A DNA stretch of 14,247 nucleotides from Clostridiales bacterium (GTDB taxonomy: Bacteria; Bacillota; Clostridia; Christensenellales; CAG-314): NCBI GenBank assembly GCA_004558105.1, contig SFEB01000026.1:1-14247 (forward strand), given 5' to 3'. Made by a program: the position numbers and the translations under genes. Below the pieces are notes generated by a model. It searched no databases. It was not told the DNA's origin and saw only the letters and a program-made list of their open reading frames with translations. Each line of letters opens with the position of its first letter. Position 1 is the first letter of the stretch. This document shows positions 6,549 through 13,468 of this stretch, piece by piece.

Positions 6549-7178
6549 ATGAAAAAATATAAAACGGTATTATTCGACCTTGACGGTACAATAAGCAACA
6601 CGTCGGAAGGAATTTTATTTTGTTTAAAAAAAGTGTTTGTAAAGTACGGTATAAATCCGGACGATTATAATCTTTATCAGTTTATCGGTCCGCCGTTGTT
6701 GTGGACGTTTAATTACGTTTTAGGGGACGGCATGGATCAATTCAGGGCTTTGGAAGATTTCAGAAAAGAGTACGCCGACCACATGTACGACAATACTCTT
6801 TACGACGGCGTAGAGGATTTGCTTATTTACCTGAAGGATAAAGGTTATACGGTGGGCGTTGCTACCAGCAAATACGAGCCGATGGCTTATAAGGTTCTTG
6901 AAAAACTCGGCGTTCTCGGTTACTTTGATTTCGTTTACGGCGCATTGGAGAACAGAGGCGAGAAGGACGAAATTCTGCATGCGATTTTTACCGACGGAAA
7001 GGCGGAAAAGTCTACGACGGTCTTAATCGGCGATACTTTTTACGATTTGCGGGGCGCTCAACGCGAAAGAATCGACGCCATAGCGGTTACATACGGTTTC
7101 GGCAAGCGTGAAGACTTTGATTGTTACTCTCCCGTCGCCGTTTGCGACACCGCCCGACAGATAAAAGAACTTTTTTAG
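6549..7178 (+). CDS. HAD-superfamily phosphatase, phosphoglycolate phosphatase-like (subfamily IA)
   Basis: This 209-residue soluble protein carries the HAD motifs: FDLDGT with nucleophile Asp10 and Asp12 (motif I), ATSK (105-108, motif II), Lys139 (likely motif III) and IGDTFYD (160-166, motif IV) with Asp162 and Asp166. The helical cap contains FIGPPL (46-51), common in Gph/PpaX-like members. It should dephosphorylate a small phosphate ester; the substrate is not set by sequence. I chose ATG 6549, preceded by AAGG, over an in-frame TTG at 6516 that lacks a ribosome site and would overlap the upstream gene. It follows the P-type ATPase-like gene by 20 nt, so the two are probably co-transcribed. 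I see no strong terminator after it. Confidence 0.85.
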   Translation: MKKYKTVLFDLDGTISNTSEGILFCLKKVFVKYGINPDDYNLYQFIGPPLLWTFNYVLGDGMDQFRALEDFRKEYADHMYDNTLYDGVEDLLIYLKDKGYTVGVATSKYEPMAYKVLEKLGVLGYFDFVYGALENRGEKDEILHAIFTDGKAEKSTTVLIGDTFYDLRGAQRERIDAIAVTYGFGKREDFDCYSPVAVCDTARQIKELF

Positions 7179-7364
7179 CGTTTCGGTCATAAATTAATCC
7201 CGTATGAAGACGGAAAAGGCGTAAAAAGCGTTAATTATAAGGTTATTTTTGTAAAAAAAGTAAATAATATATTTATACATGCACCGAAAGCGTCGCCGTT
7301 TTTGGTTCAACCGCGACTGTGAAAAATATTTTTAAAAAAAAGTTAAAAATTATGCTCAAAACAG

Positions 7365-7398
7365 TTGACACTTGACAAAAACGGTGATATTTTATACT
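7365..7398 (+). promoter_or_regulatory. Promoter of the hrcA-grpE-dnaK-dnaJ operon
   Basis: Two perfect -35 hexamers overlap nearly in tandem: TTGACA at 7365-7370 and again at 7372-7377. The first pairs with TATTTT (7388-7393) at 17 nt, with an extended -10 TGA. The second pairs with TATACT (7393-7398) at 15 nt. Either places the start of transcription just before or within the CIRCE operator. The remaining spacer back to 7179 is AT-rich and I see no gene in it. Confidence 0.7.
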
Positions 7399-7404
7399 TG
7401 AAGT

Positions 7405-7436
7405 TTAGCACTCCACAAATATGAGTGCTAGCACTC
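7405..7436 (+). promoter_or_regulatory. CIRCE operator (HrcA binding site) with an extra half-site
   Basis: TTAGCACTC (7405-7413), nine bases, then GAGTGCTAG (7423-7431) match the CIRCE consensus TTAGCACTC-N9-GAGTGCTAA except for the last base. HrcA binds this DNA to repress class I heat-shock genes. The right arm continues into CACTC, so GAGTGCTAGCACTC (7423-7436) is itself a perfect palindrome, giving three half-sites in all. It lies directly downstream of the -10 region and about 40 nt before the hrcA ATG. Confidence 0.96.
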
Positions 7437-7473
7437 AAGAAAGGGCAGTTGCAGGATACGAGGAGGGCGGCAG

Positions 7474-8532
7474 ATGAACTTATCCGAAAGAAAAAGAAAA
7501 ATACTCTGGGCGTTGGTAGAAGAATACATTGTTACCGCTCAGCCTATTTGCAGTAAAGATTTGCAAGCCAAGTATCTTACGGAATGTTCTTCGGCAACGA
7601 TACGAAACGAGTTGTCGGCGTTGGAAAGCATGGGTTATCTTACGCAGCCGCATATTTCTGCGGGGCGGATTCCGACGGAAAAAGCTTTCAGGCTTTACGT
7701 CGACGAGTTGATGGAAACTCAGCCGTTGACCGAAAGCGAAACGGCGCTTATCGAAAGCAAATTCAACGACGTTTTCGCGCAAGGTTTTGCAAATATCGAA
7801 GAGATTGTCGCAAGCGTCGCAAAAGTCGTGTCGGAAATAACCAATTATACTGCGGTGGCGGTCAGGGGAGACTTTGAGACGGAAAAAATCAAATCGGTTT
7901 CGGTGCTTTCTCTGGGGGACAACAAGGCGTTGGTGGTGCTCGTTACCGACCTCAACGTTCTTAAAGACAACATTATAGACGCTCCCGACCTTGCCCCCGA
8001 CGCTTACGCCGCGGCAAACAAGTTACTCAACAAAATGTTCGTCGGTAAGACGATTAAAGAACTTGCAACGAAAGCCGGACCGATGGAGCTGGCGGCCAAG
8101 GAAATCGTAGGGATACGTCAACTTTATCAAAAGATTCTTGAGTTGGTCGTCAAGGTTGCAAAGAGCCGCGAAGGGGATATAGTGACGGAAGGTACAACCA
8201 GAATTTTCGATTATCCCGAGTACAGTTCGGATCTTGACAAAACGAGGAATTTTTTAACGGCAATTGAACGCAAACAAAGTCTGGCGGAGATGTTTAACGG
8301 TAGCGACGGATTGGATTTTTCGGTAAAAATCGGCGCGGAGAGCGAAGGTTTGCCGGACGGATGCAGTTTCGTTTCCGCAAAAATATCGCTTAACGAAAAA
8401 ACGTTGGGCAGTGCGGGCGTTATAGGTCCCGTCAGAATGGACTATAAAAAAGTCATTTCCGTTCTCGACCAGATCAATAAACTGGTGGAAAAAGTGCTCG
8501 GCAACGACGAGACGCGTGAGGACGAAAATTGA
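7474..8532 (+). CDS. hrcA: Heat-inducible transcription repressor HrcA
   Basis: HrcA represses the class I chaperone genes by binding CIRCE, and is known in the family to depend on the GroEL chaperonin for its active form. The 352-residue protein begins with the winged helix-turn-helix: MNLSERKRKILWALVEEYI, then the block around residues 42-67 (TIRNELSALESMGYLTQPHI, then SAGRIPT), which is diagnostic. The dimerisation and GAF-like domains follow, with GLPDGCSFVSAKI and GSAGVIGPVRMDY (the 'G.lGvIGPtRMdY' signature) near the C-terminus. The start is backed by GAGGAGGG. It is the first gene of the operon behind its own operator, so it is autoregulated. The grpE ATG follows the stop after 17 nt. 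Confidence 0.97.
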   Translation: MNLSERKRKILWALVEEYIVTAQPICSKDLQAKYLTECSSATIRNELSALESMGYLTQPHISAGRIPTEKAFRLYVDELMETQPLTESETALIESKFNDVFAQGFANIEEIVASVAKVVSEITNYTAVAVRGDFETEKIKSVSVLSLGDNKALVVLVTDLNVLKDNIIDAPDLAPDAYAAANKLLNKMFVGKTIKELATKAGPMELAAKEIVGIRQLYQKILELVVKVAKSREGDIVTEGTTRIFDYPEYSSDLDKTRNFLTAIERKQSLAEMFNGSDGLDFSVKIGAESEGLPDGCSFVSAKISLNEKTLGSAGVIGPVRMDYKKVISVLDQINKLVEKVLGNDETREDEN

Positions 8533-8549
8533 CGAAGAGAGGATTGACA

Positions 8550-9167
8550 ATGGCAGATAATAAGGAAAAAAAAGTTAACGAAAATCAAGAAAAAACAGAA
8601 CAACCGATAAAGCCTCAATGGACGATAGATTCCGTGCCCGACGAAGAACTCAGGGAATTTGCCAAGTCGGTTATCGATTCGCTTAAAGAAGAAAACGAAC
8701 AGTTGATGGCAGAGCAGGAAGAACTGAAAAAACAGATAAAAAAGAGCGACGAGTATTTAAATCAATTGGTAGTGTTAAAAAGCGATTTTGAAAATTACCG
8801 TCGTCGTACTTCCGCCAGCGCGGAAGCAAGCAAGTCTGACGGACGGCTCGAAGTGGTGGAAAAAGTATTTCCCATTCTGGACACCTTCGACAAAGCCCGA
8901 CAGATGTTGTCCGAAAAAGAGATGGAGCCTTTCGAACTCATAGCCAAACAGTTCGATACCATTCTCAGACAAATCGGCGTTGAAAAGATGGAAGTTTTAG
9001 GCACCGAGTTTGATCCCAAGACGTCCAACGCAGTGCATAAACTTTCGGTAGACGACGAGACTAAGGACAACGTGGTTTTAGAGGAATACGCGGCAGGCTA
9101 CGTGTACGGCGAAAAAGTATTGAGATACGCTACCGTTGCCGTCGGCAAATTTGAAAAAGCGGAATAA
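8550..9167 (+). CDS. grpE: Nucleotide exchange factor GrpE
   Basis: GrpE releases ADP from DnaK so that client proteins can be let go. The 205-residue protein has a charged disordered N-terminus, a long coiled-coil (about 33-85, ending LKSDFENYRRR), a helical bundle (about 95-140) and a C-terminal beta domain with the signature GTEFDPKTSNAVHKL (151-165) and GYVYGEKVLRYATVAVGK (183-200). The last block departs a little from the usual '.vLRpA.V.V', with Tyr in place of Pro. I chose ATG 8550, preceded by GAGAGGA, rather than an in-frame TTG at 8529 overlapping the hrcA stop. A 97-nt spacer with a small hairpin separates it from dnaK. Confidence 0.96.
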   Translation: MADNKEKKVNENQEKTEQPIKPQWTIDSVPDEELREFAKSVIDSLKEENEQLMAEQEELKKQIKKSDEYLNQLVVLKSDFENYRRRTSASAEASKSDGRLEVVEKVFPILDTFDKARQMLSEKEMEPFELIAKQFDTILRQIGVEKMEVLGTEFDPKTSNAVHKLSVDDETKDNVVLEEYAAGYVYGEKVLRYATVAVGKFEKAE

Positions 9168-9196
9168 AGAAGGTAAACTAAACAAATCACGAAAAA

Positions 9197-9215
9197 TTGC
9201 GGTAAACGACCGCAA
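9197..9215 (+). other. Small hairpin in the grpE-dnaK spacer
   Basis: TTGCGGT (9197-9203) pairs perfectly with ACCGCAA (9209-9215) around a 5-nt loop. No T run follows, so it is not an intrinsic terminator. It may mark an mRNA processing or stability site that lets dnaK be made in excess of hrcA and grpE; this is inference. Confidence 0.4.
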
Positions 9216-9264
9216 AAATCAAATAAAAGAATAAAAATAACAGTAAGTTAAAGGAGATAGTATT

Positions 9265-11115
9265 ATGGGAAAAATTATTGGTATTGATTTAGGAACGACA
9301 AACAGTTGCGTTGCAGTATTGGAAGGCGGCGAACCCGTCGTTATAGCCAACGCGGAAGGCAACCGTACAACCCCCAGCGTCGTCGGCTTTACGAAAGACG
9401 GCGAGAGACTCGTAGGTCAGGTTGCAAAACGTCAGGCGGTCGTCAACGGCGACAGAACGGTTATGTCCATCAAACGCAAGATGGGTCAGGATTACAAAGT
9501 AGATATAGACGGCAAAAAATATACTCCGCAGGAAATTTCGGCGATGATTTTGTCGAAACTGAAGAACGATGCGGAAGCGTATCTGGGCAGTAAGGTAACT
9601 CAAGCCGTTATCACGGTTCCCGCATATTTCAACGACAGTCAACGTCAGGCAACCAAAGACGCAGGCAAAATCGCAGGGTTGGAAGTATTGCGTATCATCA
9701 ACGAACCGACGGCGGCTGCGCTTGCATACGGTCTGGATAAAGGCGAAAACAAAAACCAGAAGGTTTTGATTTACGACCTCGGCGGCGGTACTTTCGACGT
9801 TTCCATCCTCGAAATCGGTGACGGCGTATTTGAAGTTTTGTCCACCAACGGTGACACGCATCTCGGCGGCGACGACTTCGATAACGTTATCATAGATTAC
9901 CTCGTCGAACAATTCAAGACCACCAACGGCATCGATTTACGCAACGACAAACAGGCGATGCAAAGACTTAAAGACGCAGCGGAAAAAGCAAAAATCGAAC
10001 TTTCTTCCACCACCAAGACCAACATCAATCTGCCCTTTATCACGGCGGACGCAACCGGTCCCAAACACCTCGACGTCGACCTTACGCGCGCTAAATTCGA
10101 CAGCCTGACCGAAGGTCTCGTAAAGAAGACTTTGCAACCCATGAAACAAGCTTTGAGCGACGCCGGACTTACGGTCAACGACCTCAAACGCGTTATTCTG
10201 GTGGGTGGTTCTACCCGTATTCCCGCCGTTGTGGAAGCCGTTAAAAACTTCGTCGGAAAAGAACCCTACAAGGGCATCAACCCCGACGAATGCGTGGCTA
10301 TCGGTGCGGCGATTCAGGCAGGTGTTCTCGGTGGCGAAGTCAAAGACGTTCTTTTGCTCGACGTTACGCCGTTGTCACTCGGTATCGAAACGTTGGGCGG
10401 CGTAACCACTCGCCTTATCGAGAGAAACACTACTATTCCTACCAGCAAATCTCAGGTTTTCTCCACTGCGGCAGACAATCAGACGACGGTAGATATTCAC
10501 GTTTTACAGGGCGAACGTCAGATGGCGGCAGACAACAAGACTCTGGGCAGATTCCAACTTACGGGTATTGCTCCCGCTCCCCGCGGAATACCGCAAATCG
10601 AAGTCAAGTTTGACATTGACGCAAACGGTATCGTTCACGTAACGGCAAAGGACCTCGGTACCCAAAAAGAACAGTCGGTAACCATCAGTTCTACCACCAA
10701 TCTGTCCGAAGCCGACATCGACAAGGCAGTTAAAGACGCAGAAAAGTATGCGGAAGAGGACAAGAAACGTAAAGAAGGTATCGACGCCAAAAACGGTCTC
10801 GACCAGATGGTATTCTCTCTCGAAAGTTTCGTAAAAGAAAGCGGCGACAAACTTGACGCGGCAGATAAAGAAAAGATCGAACAACTTATCAAAGAGGGTA
10901 AGGAAGTTTCCGACAAGAACCAGGACTACGCAAATCTCAACGTAGACGACCTCAAAGCCGCGACGGACAAGATTGCACAGGAAAGCGCTACGATATTCCA
11001 GAAATTCTATCAGCAGCATGCTCCGCAGGGCGGCGCCAATAACGGCGGAGAGAGCGGAACGACGACGGACAGCAACGGTTCTAACGTCGACTACGACATC
11101 AAAGACGCCGACTGA
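9265..11115 (+). CDS. dnaK: Molecular chaperone DnaK (Hsp70)
   Basis: This 616-residue protein is a complete Hsp70. The three ATPase signatures are present: IDLGTTNS (7-14), DLGGGTFDVSIL (171-182) and VILVGGSTRIPAV (310-322). The interdomain linker DVLLLDV begins at residue 361, followed by the substrate-binding domain opening TPLSLGIETLGG. The region after KRKMGQ (about 70-90) is short, as in Gram-positive DnaK, compared with the longer E. coli form. The C-terminus is a Gly/Asn/Ser/Thr-rich tail ending in acidic residues (VDYDIKDAD), a variant of the usual ending. The ribosome site is AAAGGAG. It works with DnaJ and GrpE, both adjacent, in folding and stress protection. Confidence 0.99.
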   Translation: MGKIIGIDLGTTNSCVAVLEGGEPVVIANAEGNRTTPSVVGFTKDGERLVGQVAKRQAVVNGDRTVMSIKRKMGQDYKVDIDGKKYTPQEISAMILSKLKNDAEAYLGSKVTQAVITVPAYFNDSQRQATKDAGKIAGLEVLRIINEPTAAALAYGLDKGENKNQKVLIYDLGGGTFDVSILEIGDGVFEVLSTNGDTHLGGDDFDNVIIDYLVEQFKTTNGIDLRNDKQAMQRLKDAAEKAKIELSSTTKTNINLPFITADATGPKHLDVDLTRAKFDSLTEGLVKKTLQPMKQALSDAGLTVNDLKRVILVGGSTRIPAVVEAVKNFVGKEPYKGINPDECVAIGAAIQAGVLGGEVKDVLLLDVTPLSLGIETLGGVTTRLIERNTTIPTSKSQVFSTAADNQTTVDIHVLQGERQMAADNKTLGRFQLTGIAPAPRGIPQIEVKFDIDANGIVHVTAKDLGTQKEQSVTISSTTNLSEADIDKAVKDAEKYAEEDKKRKEGIDAKNGLDQMVFSLESFVKESGDKLDAADKEKIEQLIKEGKEVSDKNQDYANLNVDDLKAATDKIAQESATIFQKFYQQHAPQGGANNGGESGTTTDSNGSNVDYDIKDAD

Positions 11116-11152
11116 TTTTAACAAAAATTTAACACGGTAACGAAAAACAATT

Positions 11153-12259
11153 ATGCCAAAAAAAGATTATTATGCAATACTCGGCGTGGATAAAAACGCG
11201 ACGGAGGATCAGATAAAATCGGCTTATCGTCAAAAAGCCAAACAGTATCACCCCGACCTGCATCCCAACGACGCCGAATGTGCGGAAAAGTTTAAAGAAT
11301 GCAACGAAGCGTACGAGATACTCGGTAATGCGGAAAACCGTCGCAAATACGACAGCGGTGAGATGGACTTTGACGGTTTTCAGTTTTCGCAAGGCATGCC
11401 GCACGGTTTCGAAGATATTTTCGACAGCATTTTCAGCGGTTTCGGTTTTGGCGGCGGGCGTTCTGCCCGCCAGCAGAACCCCGTTGGCAGTGATATAACG
11501 CAAACTATTGACCTGACCTTTATGGAGGCGGCAAAGGGCGTTGCTAAAGAAATAAACTTCGTTCGCCAGGAAAGATGCCCTTCATGCGGCGGTTCGGGCG
11601 CAGCCAGCGCCGCCGACGTAAAGACTTGTGACAAATGCAACGGCAGCGGTCGCGTTCAATATACCACCAACAGTATTTTCGGTCGTCAGGTTACGATAGG
11701 TGCTTGCGACAGGTGCGGAGGCACCGGCAAAATTGTCACAAAACCATGTAAAGAGTGCGGCGGCAGGGGAGTGGTCAATAAGCGTAAAAAACTCAACATC
11801 AACATTCCCTCGGGCATAGAAAACGGTTCGATACTTTCGGTCAACGGCCAAGGCAACGCGTCGAAATCGGCAGGCGGAACAAACGGTAATTTATTATTGG
11901 TGATGAACGTCGCCAACAGCAAGATTTTTAAACGCGACGACCTTAATCTTTACGTAGAAGCTCCCGTTTCGCTTTCTACTGCCGTTAACGGCGGTGATAT
12001 CGAAATTCCCACCCTTAGCGGTATCGAAGTTCAACATATTGCCGAAGGCACTAAAAACGGCGAAACTTTCCGTTTGCGCGGCAAGGGTATTTCTGCCGGA
12101 CGAAAGGTTGGCGACCTGTACGTCAGAGTTGTCGTAGAAGTTCCCGTTTCGGTAAATAAAACCGAGAAAAAGACGTTGGAGCAGTTTGAGAAATCTCTTA
12201 ATCTTAAAAACTATCCTAAACGCAAAGAATATCTGGACAATATCAGCAAGCTGTATTAA
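11153..12259 (+). CDS. dnaJ: Co-chaperone DnaJ (Hsp40, class A)
   Basis: DnaJ delivers unfolded clients to DnaK and stimulates its ATPase. The J domain (1-68) has the essential HPD at 33-35. A Gly/Phe-rich region follows (about 72-102). Four CxxCxGxG zinc repeats are all intact: CPSCGGSG (Cys142, 145), CDKCNGSG (Cys159, 162), CDRCGGTG (Cys185, 188) and CKECGGRG (Cys199, 202). The C-terminal substrate domains carry LNINIPSGIENG and GDLYVRVVVEVP. The 368-residue length is normal. The start lies 37 nt after dnaK. Unusually for this window, no clear Shine-Dalgarno sequence precedes it, only a weak GGTAACG, so translation may be weaker or depend on ribosomes from dnaK. A strong terminator closes the operon; prmA, a frequent next gene, is not present. 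Confidence 0.98.
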   Translation: MPKKDYYAILGVDKNATEDQIKSAYRQKAKQYHPDLHPNDAECAEKFKECNEAYEILGNAENRRKYDSGEMDFDGFQFSQGMPHGFEDIFDSIFSGFGFGGGRSARQQNPVGSDITQTIDLTFMEAAKGVAKEINFVRQERCPSCGGSGAASAADVKTCDKCNGSGRVQYTTNSIFGRQVTIGACDRCGGTGKIVTKPCKECGGRGVVNKRKKLNINIPSGIENGSILSVNGQGNASKSAGGTNGNLLLVMNVANSKIFKRDDLNLYVEAPVSLSTAVNGGDIEIPTLSGIEVQHIAEGTKNGETFRLRGKGISAGRKVGDLYVRVVVEVPVSVNKTEKKTLEQFEKSLNLKNYPKRKEYLDNISKLY

Positions 12260-12265
12260 AAATTA

Positions 12266-12291
12266 AAAACGACCGTACGGTCGTTTTTTTT
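12266..12291 (+). terminator. Rho-independent terminator of the dnaK operon
   Basis: AAAACGACC and GGTCGTTTT form a perfect palindromic stem (12266-12287) around GTAC, running into eight T (12284-12291) just after the dnaJ stop. Confidence 0.93.
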
Positions 12292-12328
12292 GACATAGTG
12301 TTTTTTTTGTGGTTAAGCTTAATTAGAA

Positions 12329-12357
12329 TTGACTAAAATAAACCGAAGTGATATGAT
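12329..12357 (+). promoter_or_regulatory. Sigma-A-like promoter of the Cof-type HAD gene
   Basis: TTGACT (12329-12334), a 17-nt spacer and TATGAT (12352-12357) lie about 38 nt before the gene's ATG and directly follow the dnaJ terminator. Confidence 0.7.
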
Positions 12358-12394
12358 ATATAGCGAAAGGAAACACCGGGATGAGGTAAGCTAA

Positions 12395-13105
12395 ATGAAA
12401 AAGATGATAGCATGTGACTACGACAATACTTTTTTCGTGGACGCGCAGGATATTGAACGCAATAAAGAAGCAGTTGCACGTTTTGTTAAAGCAGGCGGAA
12501 TATTCGTCATTGCTACGGGGCGGAGTTATTATGATTTGCACACCATGATGGACAGATTCGGGTTTACTTACGACTATGCGGTAATCAATCACGGTGCGAC
12601 GGCAATCGACAAAGACGATAACGTTATCGCCAACTTTACCATAGACGACAAAGCGAAAAACGATCTGTTAAACGACTATGATTTGCCGCATATCGTAAAG
12701 TGTTACGCCTGCGACGTCGAGCACAGTCGTGCGTGCTTTACGGATAACGACCTGACTAAACTCAACGCGACTTACGACACGGTCGAGAAGGCAAAAGAGC
12801 GTAACGCTTTTTTTAACGAAAAATACGGTAAATTCGTCAATTCTTACATCGTTGACGGAGCAATGATAGAAATAATTTCTTCTGCTACGGATAAAGCCAA
12901 CGGAGTACGTGCAGTTGCAAAAAAGGTAGGAATGGAAGAAAAAGATATTTACGCTATCGGCGACAGTTACAGTGACGTTGAGATGGTATCTGCTTTTAAC
13001 GGCTATTGTATGACGAATTCGGTCGAGCCGTTAAAAGAAGTTGCGAAAGGCGAGTACGTTTCGGTTTCGGACTTTATCGACGATATAATGAACGGAAGAA
13101 TTTAA
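12395..13105 (+). CDS. Cof-type HAD-superfamily phosphatase (subfamily IIB)
   Basis: This 236-residue soluble protein has HAD motif I as CDYDNTF (Asp8 nucleophile, Asp10), motif II as ATGR (40-43), a likely motif III Lys167 and motif IV GDSYSD (189-194). The C2-type cap between about 75 and 165 and the ATGR block place it among Cof/YidA-like sugar-phosphate and cofactor phosphatases. Substrate is unknown. Asn replaces the usual Gly in the DxDGT motif, a variation seen in related proteins and not expected to abolish activity. The start is chosen with GAGGT upstream. It is a monocistronic unit with its own promoter and terminator. Confidence 0.88.
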   Translation: MKKMIACDYDNTFFVDAQDIERNKEAVARFVKAGGIFVIATGRSYYDLHTMMDRFGFTYDYAVINHGATAIDKDDNVIANFTIDDKAKNDLLNDYDLPHIVKCYACDVEHSRACFTDNDLTKLNATYDTVEKAKERNAFFNEKYGKFVNSYIVDGAMIEIISSATDKANGVRAVAKKVGMEEKDIYAIGDSYSDVEMVSAFNGYCMTNSVEPLKEVAKGEYVSVSDFIDDIMNGRI

Positions 13106-13121
13106 ATTTAGCCTACTAAAG

Positions 13122-13152
13122 AAAAGGAGAACAGAATATGTTCCCCTTTTTT
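13122..13152 (+). terminator. Rho-independent terminator of the Cof-type HAD gene
   Basis: AAAAGGAGAAC (13122-13132) pairs with GTTCCCCTTTT (13140-13150) with one A-C mismatch and a 7-nt loop, followed by a T run. It lies 17 nt after the stop. Further T-rich sequence continues to about 13168. Confidence 0.75.
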
Positions 13153-13208
13153 GTGTTTTTTCTGTTTTAATCGGAAAACTTAATACTGCGTTAATGAGAT
13201 ATACTGAA

Positions 13209-13311
13209 AACCGCCTTGCGGACGATAGCAATCAGGGCAGACGGGGGCTGTCTTTCGGATTGCAACCGCAAGGACTACCCGATAGAGTGACCTTCCGATG
13301 CGGTTACTCGG
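13209..13311 (+). ncRNA. Candidate structured RNA of unknown class (two hairpins)
   Basis: A visibly GC-rich patch sits inside a 363-nt AT-rich spacer. Hairpin 1 stacks three helices: CCTTGCGG/CCGCAAGG (13214-13221 with 13266-13273), GCAATC/GATTGC (13228-13233 with 13258-13263) and AGGGCAG/CTGTCTT (13234-13240 with 13248-13254, two G-T pairs). Hairpin 2 is GAGTGACC/GGTTACTC (13285-13292 with 13302-13309, one G-T pair). AACCGCA (13264-13270) could instead pair with TGCGGTT (13299-13305), which would break both. I match it to no riboswitch or RNA family I know. Strand is uncertain; plus is assumed because of the downstream gene and a run of seven T at 13333-13339. It could instead be a DNA repeat element. 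Confidence 0.35.
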
Positions 13312-13319
13312 ATGAATTT

Positions 13320-13436
13320 GTTGAACTGTGCATTTTTTTCCGTATTCAACATTTTGTTTAGCAATTCAACGAATAGTTGATTTACAAAAATCAACAAAGT
13401 GTTTATCATATAATCGTAAACAAAATGTTTATCATA
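13320..13436. repeat. Array of short repeats upstream of the XRE gene, probable operators
   Basis: Three kinds of repeat overlap here. TCAAC or its complement GTTGA occurs five times (13320-13324 as GTTGA, 13346-13350, 13366-13370, 13376-13380 as GTTGA, 13391-13395). GTTGATTT/AAATCAAC (13376-13383 with 13388-13395) is a perfect 8-bp inverted repeat. CAAAGTGTTTATCATA (13395-13410) recurs as CAAAATGTTTATCATA (13421-13436) 26 bp later. ACATTTTGTTTA (13349-13360) is the inverse of TAAACAAAATGT (13417-13428). They cover the likely promoter, so autoregulation by the XRE protein is a reasonable inference. Confidence 0.6.
13381..13409 (+). promoter_or_regulatory. Candidate promoter of the XRE regulator
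   Basis: TTTACA (13381-13386), a 17-nt spacer and TATCAT (13404-13409) fit a sigma-A promoter. A perfect TATAAT at 13409-13414 overlaps it but lacks a well-spaced -35. The -35 lies in the loop and right arm region of the 13376-13395 inverted repeat. Confidence 0.45.
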
Positions 13437-13468
13437 AAAATCACAAATGAATTTAGGAGGTTAATTAG

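Noticed and set aside
7261..7320. Imperfect stem ACCGAAA/TTTTGGT as a terminator after the HAD gene
   Set aside because: The stem is short, contains a wobble pair, has a large loop and is not followed by a T run.
8529..8549. TTG start for grpE overlapping the hrcA stop
   Set aside because: ATG 8550 has GAGAGGA at proper spacing and gives a typical GrpE N-terminus.
13209..13311. Guanidine-II riboswitch, because the first loop contains ACGG
   Set aside because: That class needs paired small hairpins with ACGR loops. Only one such loop is present, and the neighbouring gene is not a guanidine transporter or carboxylase.
13194..13361. A possible 55-codon gene (MRYTENRLADDSN...) in the spacer
   Set aside because: No ribosome site or promoter, no recognisable protein features, and the same bases form strong stacked hairpins, which explains them better. 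It remains a weak alternative.
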